Assembly: GCA_046344715.1 (NCBI GenBank)
Contig: JBKDKX010000008.1
Coordinates: forward strand, 1-64,000
Length of the DNA stretch: 64,000 nucleotides
Direction of reading: 5' to 3'
DNA from: CAZAQK01 sp046344715
GTDB lineage: Bacteria > Pseudomonadota > Alphaproteobacteria > Rickettsiales > SXRF01
Shown here: positions 61,001 through 64,000 of the stretch, piece by piece
Layout of the letters: each line of letters starts with the position of its first letter
Numbering within the stretch: the first letter of the stretch is position 1
Translations under genes and position numbers: made by a program
The notes under the pieces: generated by a model
Told to the model about the DNA's origin: nothing
Database searches by the model: none
The model's input: the letters and a program-made list of their open reading frames with translations, nothing else

Positions 61001-61177
61001 TGCACTTACATCAAGACTTTTTCCATTTTCCGGCCAGACCGCATCGCGCAACTGTGCAAGGCGATCTGCTATAGGTTCGCCACCCAGCAACGCATCAGTA
61101 CGGATAATATCCAACACCTTGTTACTCAAGCTGCGCGCTAATGACAGGTGATTATCGGAGGAAGATAATTGGCTCAT
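58097..61177 (-). CDS. Divergent phosphoenolpyruvate-carboxylase-like protein
   Basis: The 1026-residue protein follows the PEP carboxylase layout. TMHPTNTHS (141-149) corresponds to the TAHPTE motif with catalytic His, GSWGSAGDKDGNSNVT (246-261) to GSWxGGDRDGNPxVT, and FDFSKIEYRETAEEY is recognisable, as is AHSDNARRSGLLAA for the GYSDSxKDxG region. The Gly-Arg-rich catalytic loop GRGGS is not found; FFEGGSISDAYRNG stands near that place. Normal enzymes are about 870-930 residues. Activity is therefore uncertain: it may be a very divergent carboxylase or a relative with another role. PEP carboxylase makes oxaloacetate from PEP and bicarbonate. A carbonic anhydrase gene, which could supply bicarbonate, stands about 0.7 kb away. 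Confidence 0.75.
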   Translation of the reverse strand: MSQLSSSDNHLSLARSLSNKVLDIIRTDALLGGEPIADRLAQLRDAVWPENGKSLDVSAERSVFHHALKGLNDDQKTQLFEAYARLGHVYEIAGLAARHHFFMGAKQIPSGVKEFLAKQNGSMTLDDAIGKLNKPVFEVVMTMHPTNTHSLQSMQAQRALAKAVEGKDDAAIESSLRDMLRTPVLHQQDGKDTNFTVRDETAVVLNFLGNLYEDMTAVYAEYDDGLRGKYGDTYKPQDLKLKFQLGSWGSAGDKDGNSNVTAETTLEAIAMHTSEIVARYKTDVETIDNPALADWQEKLTAANTALQAILPEVAQLREDSNKARKGDATILGKDLNDRFDALSKKLVAIRKPLDAKAFEQDVSAVHTSSGDAKALDLLRKIRIFGFDFSKIEYRETAEEYGRVAAELIAGYTRMSAEQRKNELTKLLSSRSDDPQHLLSAEKHNIIAAANKPYSAESALPIAYHTMKRMELARDFPTMIQDNVLAECGRADDDKEHTKDEIVAQGTANILEAQLMQRMIPEKDGRTVKLGIIPLFEEPNTMMNIDAIMRSVYDNEAYQQHLETMKDRHDGKRTQQVQIAHSDNARRSGLLAARAYIHEAHKKMRALNEEYNIGTEFFEGGSISDAYRNGVRAVSASVNAFDLHDYIKFTFQGGDLVNYFNAPSSSVRLLTRNITHAASRFEKEGDKWIVRNRANETPEQESAAQENRKPNPVMEDVAIAALKDTLTEYQKEDFQKDKMGVLLAVLDCQNETRAGGRGSRAAKRGGEVAFARTESTQMAIAKRYPHLHDIKPVDIEKIRTIAFSEAWQQAGIVPSWLGSKNLGQHLLDETRKKLDEVKAKPVKSDAEKDFITAFTGVSADTIELTPKQIKTYYNKSPTFRDAEDRSAFALAMTDPNSLQWIEGRLAELKKLGADKNTVQSGNAYLAHVQETYKNAADLAYAALKGEKRSGEVRADMLKALPHLARDVSRKANYRDFLLYTKIHGTGEHDRGVLHNAGDTVVHGRLLAADDPAYGAAVRPPERDVALV

Positions 61178-61279
61178 TTTTGTTGCTTTATGTTTACTAA
61201 ACTAAGTCTAGCAGCCAATTCCCAAGAAACAATTGACGAATTGATGACAATTGCTAATGCAGGCGGCAACACTTTTTTT

Positions 61280-61368
61280 GTCATACCGGCGAAGGTATTT
61301 ATCCTTATTTTTCATAATTATAACTGTGTTGATAATGTTCTGGATTGCGGCTTCCGCCGGAATGATGG
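61280..61368. repeat. Palindromic element downstream of the exported-protein gene
   Basis: GTCATACCGGCGAAGG at the left and CTTCCGCCGGAATGATGGG at the right form imperfect inverted ends of an 89-base element. The related hairpin at 28611-28630 shares the CGGC(C)TTCGCCGG type core. It lies four bases downstream of the stop codon of the minus-strand gene and may end its transcript. Confidence 0.65.
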
Positions 61369-61371
61369 GAG

Positions 61372-61740
61372 CTAGAATTTATAGCTGTAATTGAGCATAA
61401 CCGAATCTGGGCGGGCAGTTGCTACCCAGTTGGAGTTATCAGGGGCATATTGCAGTTCAACATTCTTGAGGCTCATGCCTTCGCCAAGACGATAATGGAA
61501 GCGGATGGTACCGGTTTCTACGCGTTCTTTAGCAAATGTCAGATAATCGCCTTCGATACGGGAATCAATTTTCTCAACAAATTCACGGACTTCCTTGCTA
61601 TCTGCCCCAATATGTCCAAGGATGATAAGGGCTTTACGGGCATTTTTGGATTTCTGCCCGGACTCGTCTTCAGCCGCTACTGCCATGTTTGGTGTTGCAA
61701 CCAGCAGCAGCGCGGCCACTACTGATTTTACTTTAACCAT
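61372..61740 (-). CDS. Exported hypothetical protein
   Basis: The 122-residue protein has a signal peptide (about 1-22, ending AVAA). The mature part is soluble, with a charged helical first part and beta-type C-terminus ending with an aromatic residue (LNYSYKF), which hints at an outer-membrane or surface-associated strand. No family recognised. It is divergent from the carbonic anhydrase gene and followed by a palindromic element. Confidence 0.6.
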   Translation of the reverse strand: MVKVKSVVAALLLVATPNMAVAAEDESGQKSKNARKALIILGHIGADSKEVREFVEKIDSRIEGDYLTFAKERVETGTIRFHYRLGEGMSLKNVELQYAPDNSNWVATARPDSVMLNYSYKF

Positions 61741-61857
61741 TCTTTAATTATAACAGAATTGCGCATAAATGCATTAAGAAAGTGTAAATTATTCCTGTGC
61801 AATTGGCTCTCAGCCTTAGTTATAAAATATAATGCCACATGATGCACTTACGTTGCA

Positions 61858-61875
61858 CTGCAACAAAACTGTCAT
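61858..61875 (+). promoter_or_regulatory. Pho-box-like site upstream of carbonic anhydrase/PAP2 genes
   Basis: CTGCAAC-AAAA-CTGTCAT is a direct repeat with 11-base period. The second half-site is a perfect PhoB half-site and the first is weaker (11 of 14 fixed positions overall). It stands 41 bases before the carbonic anhydrase start, a normal place for an activator site. A phosphatase-like PAP2 gene in the same unit fits phosphate control. Confidence 0.42.
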
Positions 61876-61916
61876 AATTCTCTTGTTCGAAATATCAAAT
61901 CCGTTATGACACTGGC

Positions 61917-62564
61917 ATGGATTTAAAGCAGCTTTTTGAGAATAATAAGGTGTGGGCTTCTGCTATTCAGTCAGAAAACCCTGATTTCTTCAAACAACTC
62001 GCTTCTCTACAGAACCCCGAATATCTCTGGATTGGCTGCGCGGATAGTCGCGTGCCTGCCAATGAGATCACCGGCCTCCTGCCTGGTCAGGTGTTCGTAC
62101 ACCGTAATATCGCCAACGTGGTGGTACATAGCGACCTGAACTGCCTTTCCGTGATGCAATTCGCCGTGGATGTACTGAAAGTCAAACACATCATCGTATG
62201 TGGACATTATGGCTGTAGCGGCGTGCATGCTGCACTTACCAACCGCAAGCTCGGGCTGGTGGATAACTGGATTCGCCATATTCAGGACGTATGGCTGCGC
62301 TACCGCACTCATTTTGAGAAGCTGGATGAAAAAGCGCATTGGAATCTGCTGTGCGAACTCAACGTCATTGAGCAGGTGGTGAACGTAGCACAAACCACTA
62401 TCGTGCGTGACGCTTGGGAACGCGGACAGAACCTGACCGTACATGGCTGGGTGTATGGACTAAGCGACGGATTGTTGCATGACCTCAGCATGTCCATTGA
62501 TAATCATGCATCACTGGCTGATACGCTGGATAATGCACTTCGTACCGTCACGGGGCGCATATAG
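61917..62564 (+). CDS. Beta-class carbonic anhydrase
   Basis: The 215-residue enzyme has the zinc ligands and active dyad in IGCADSRVPANEITG (Cys, Asp-Arg) and ICGHYGC-like VCGHYGCSGVHAAL (His, Cys). HRNIANVV also fits the clade. It interconverts CO2 and bicarbonate in the cytoplasm. The length and motifs are normal. The PAP2 frame follows at once. Control by phosphate is suggested by the Pho-box-like site upstream. Confidence 0.95.
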   Translation: MDLKQLFENNKVWASAIQSENPDFFKQLASLQNPEYLWIGCADSRVPANEITGLLPGQVFVHRNIANVVVHSDLNCLSVMQFAVDVLKVKHIIVCGHYGCSGVHAALTNRKLGLVDNWIRHIQDVWLRYRTHFEKLDEKAHWNLLCELNVIEQVVNVAQTTIVRDAWERGQNLTVHGWVYGLSDGLLHDLSMSIDNHASLADTLDNALRTVTGRI

Positions 62565-62668
62565 ACCTGCTCGCCACACTGGAAAATTACTCCCTGCTAA
62601 AAGCCACTACTGAACTGGGTGATAGCAGCGTACTCGCCGTCATCAGCGTACTCACATGTATCTATCTG

Positions 62669-63181
62669 TTGTTCAGCCGCAGCTACCGCGCTGGATTCGC
62701 CATGCTGCTTGCCTTCGTGCTGGCAGCAGGAAGTACTGCGGTTGCCAAATTAATTTTTTTGGGGTGCGTGGAAGAATCATGGTTTGGCATACGCTCACCC
62801 AGTGGGCACACAGCAATTTCGCTTTCCGTCTATGCTATGCTGGCGCTGCTGGTCAGCAGCCAGATGCCATACCGGCTGAAGTTATTGCCTCATCTCATTG
62901 CGCTGCTACTTGTTGGCGGTATCGCGGTATCACGCGTAACGCTCGGACATCACAGCATGGAAGAAGTGATAATTGGACTTACCATTGGCATCTGCGCCGT
63001 CATCGCCGCCAGCATGTTGCTTTTTTACAAACGCGCACATGTAGAACGCTTCAACGTATGGTCCTTATTATTGCTGATTGTGGGATGCGCTTTACTTCTA
63101 CACGGCACACGCCTGCCGGCTGAGCAGTTTATTAAGCACATTGCAGCCATGTTAAAAGATTATATTCCAGCGTGTGGATGA
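62669..63181 (+). CDS. PAP2-family phosphatase (start codon uncertain)
   Basis: From a TTG the frame gives 170 residues, with PAP2 motifs IRSPSGHTAIS and SRVTLGHHSMEEV, including the catalytic His residues, among several membrane helices. Such enzymes remove phosphate from lipid phosphates, for example undecaprenyl pyrophosphate, or act on phosphatidate. In the same frame the sequence is open for another 40 codons back to the end of the carbonic anhydrase gene. It encodes a fitting N-terminal region (DLLATLENYSLLKATTELGD) that has no ATG, GTG or TTG. A CTG or ATA start, or a frameshift, must be considered. The phospho-Arg motif KxxxxxxRP is not evident. Confidence 0.75.
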   Translation: MFSRSYRAGFAMLLAFVLAAGSTAVAKLIFLGCVEESWFGIRSPSGHTAISLSVYAMLALLVSSQMPYRLKLLPHLIALLLVGGIAVSRVTLGHHSMEEVIIGLTIGICAVIAASMLLFYKRAHVERFNVWSLLLLIVGCALLLHGTRLPAEQFIKHIAAMLKDYIPACG

Positions 63182-63187
63182 CAAAAC

Positions 63188-63898
63188 CTAATACGCGCCC
63201 TTGGTATTAAGCACCGCAAATGGCGTTTTAAGCATAATCAGTACATCCTGCCACAATGACCAATTTCGCACATACCAACTATCCAGATGCACACGGTGCT
63301 TAAAGCTGGTGTTGTTACGGCCGCTTACCTGCCAGAGCCCAGTGAGACCCGGGCGCACAGATAAGTAATAGGCAATACGGCTGCCACAATACTGCATTTC
63401 TTCAACCAGCATGGGTCGCGGGCCAACAAGACTCATATCCCCCACCAGCACATTCCATAGCTGCGGCAACTCATCAAGGCTCAGTTTACGGATAATACGC
63501 GCTGTGTGTGTCGTTACACGCGGGTCATTTGGTAGTTTACAAAATTTTTCCCAGTGGCGCTTAAGCATTGGGTTTGCATTCAGATAGTCATCGAGCAAAT
63601 GATCCGCATCGGGCTGCATGGATCGAAATTTCCAGCAGTTGAATGGCCTGGCATATTTGCCAACACGGGCACCGCCATAAAACACACTGCCCCCCTGCCC
63701 TTCAATTTTGAGCATGAGCGCAATCAATACAAATACAGGACACAGTATCACAAGTGCCACCACTGCAATTACTATATCCATTGCACGTTTTATCTTGCGT
63801 GAAAAAGATGGCAGTACAACCAAATCATTTGCAGGAACAACGAAATATTTGAGCTGAGTATCAGCAATTTCTTTATGCTTGAGTGCGGAATGCGGCAT
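63188..63898 (-). CDS. Polyprenyl-phosphate sugar-1-phosphate transferase (bacterial sugar transferase)
   Basis: The 236-residue protein has an N-terminal membrane helix after KRAMDIVIAVVALVILCPVF. The family core follows: NCWKFRSMQPDA, RKLSLDELPQLWNVLVGDMSLVGPRP (landmarks RKLSLDELPQ and SLVGPRP) and LTGLWQVSGRNN. This is the monotopic WbaP/WcaJ-type catalytic domain without the extra N-terminal helices. It places the first sugar phosphate on undecaprenyl phosphate for exopolysaccharide or O-antigen. Its start overlaps the stop of a Wza-like gene (TAATG), so this is the edge of a polysaccharide locus. Confidence 0.94.
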   Translation of the reverse strand: MPHSALKHKEIADTQLKYFVVPANDLVVLPSFSRKIKRAMDIVIAVVALVILCPVFVLIALMLKIEGQGGSVFYGGARVGKYARPFNCWKFRSMQPDADHLLDDYLNANPMLKRHWEKFCKLPNDPRVTTHTARIIRKLSLDELPQLWNVLVGDMSLVGPRPMLVEEMQYCGSRIAYYLSVRPGLTGLWQVSGRNNTSFKHRVHLDSWYVRNWSLWQDVLIMLKTPFAVLNTKGAY

Positions 63899-63999
63899 TA
63901 AAATATCCGCTCCCGCACAGTAATACTGTCACCTGGCAGAATGGGGGTTGCTTCCGCAGCATTCAGATGCTCTCTTTCCTTACCCGCCCCACGATCAAT
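63898..63999 (-). CDS. Polysaccharide export protein (Wza-like), C-terminal fragment at window edge
   Basis: Only the last 33 codons are visible, read on the minus strand from the window edge. They end in LPGDSITVRERIF and a stop, close to the C-terminal xPGDxIxVxERxF pattern of Wza/KpsD-like polysaccharide export proteins of the outer membrane. The overlap with the sugar transferase gene as TAATG supports a common operon. The call rests on this short tail and on context. Confidence 0.6.
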   Translation of the reverse strand: MDRGAGKEREHLNAAEATPILPGDSITVRERIF

Positions 64000-64000
64000 C

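Noticed and set aside
62656..63123. Alternative plus-strand frame over the PAP2 gene
   Set aside because: It is in another frame than the PAP2 motifs and gives an Arg/Cys/His-rich chain with no family pattern.

Overview
The window looks like chromosome from a motile, free-living alphaproteobacterium of moderate G+C. The evidence is a CckA-type hybrid kinase directly after fliQ-fliR-flhB, an F-type ATPase Fo operon with paired b' and b subunits, adjacent metX-metW, a chorismate mutase-hisC-tyrC run, ETF-ubiquinone oxidoreductase and an L36 protein of alphaproteobacterial type. I cannot fix the order. TAG is an ordinary stop codon here. No rRNA, CRISPR array or complete prophage was seen; there is one tRNA (Arg-ACG).

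Layout. 1-1.8 kb is a small accessory island: the 3' end of an IS30-type transposase, a gene whose 5' end appears lost at the IS junction, an AT-rich membrane-anchored protein and a Fic enzyme very like the self-inhibited Neisseria NmFic. 1.9-5.4 kb holds yqaA and a zinc operon: a Zur box, zur, an ABC ATPase, an FtsX-like permease with a His-rich loop and a DUF3299 protein, then a relic of a second Zur tail. 5.4-11.5 kb carries a DUF3137 protein, the flagellar export genes and cckA, which an in-frame TAG divides into two reading frames. 11.5-22 kb is mostly housekeeping: ceramidase-like protein, recA, ETF-QO, family 4 uracil-DNA glycosylase, lytic transglycosylase, rnhB, DUF721, a DsbA-like protein and atpI-B-E-b'-b. 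22-30 kb has an outer-membrane barrel gene coupled to a MshEN-glycosyltransferase fusion, rpmJ, the tRNA, and a large unrecognised protein preceded by a Pho-box-like site. 30-44 kb is mainly minus strand: rarA, a flippase-like protein, a flagellin with an acidic tail, then (after plus-strand glmS) a prepilin-peptidase-like protein lacking its aspartates, a degenerate EAL protein, a large AsmA protein and metX-metW. 44.5-47.6 kb is an aromatic amino acid/histidine cluster. 47.7-56.9 kb is minus strand: HAD phosphatase, D-amino acid aminotransferase, and a tightly overlapping exbB-exbD-exbD-tonB-rfbB-rfbA-rfbD-rfbC-glycosyltransferase/epimerase operon. 57-64 kb ends with a small lipoprotein, a pseudouridine synthase, a divergent PEP-carboxylase-like protein, carbonic anhydrase with a PAP2 phosphatase, and the edge of an exopolysaccharide locus.

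Short palindromic repeats of several types are scattered through gene ends. One sits between two copies of the uracil-DNA glycosylase tail, one supplies the last codons of a HAD gene, and one probably lies in frame inside the glycosylase. The points most worth following are the split cckA, the Zur-linked transporter operon, the catalytically altered prepilin-peptidase and PEP-carboxylase relatives, the flagellin tail, the Pho-box-linked unknown locus and the TonB-rhamnose operon.
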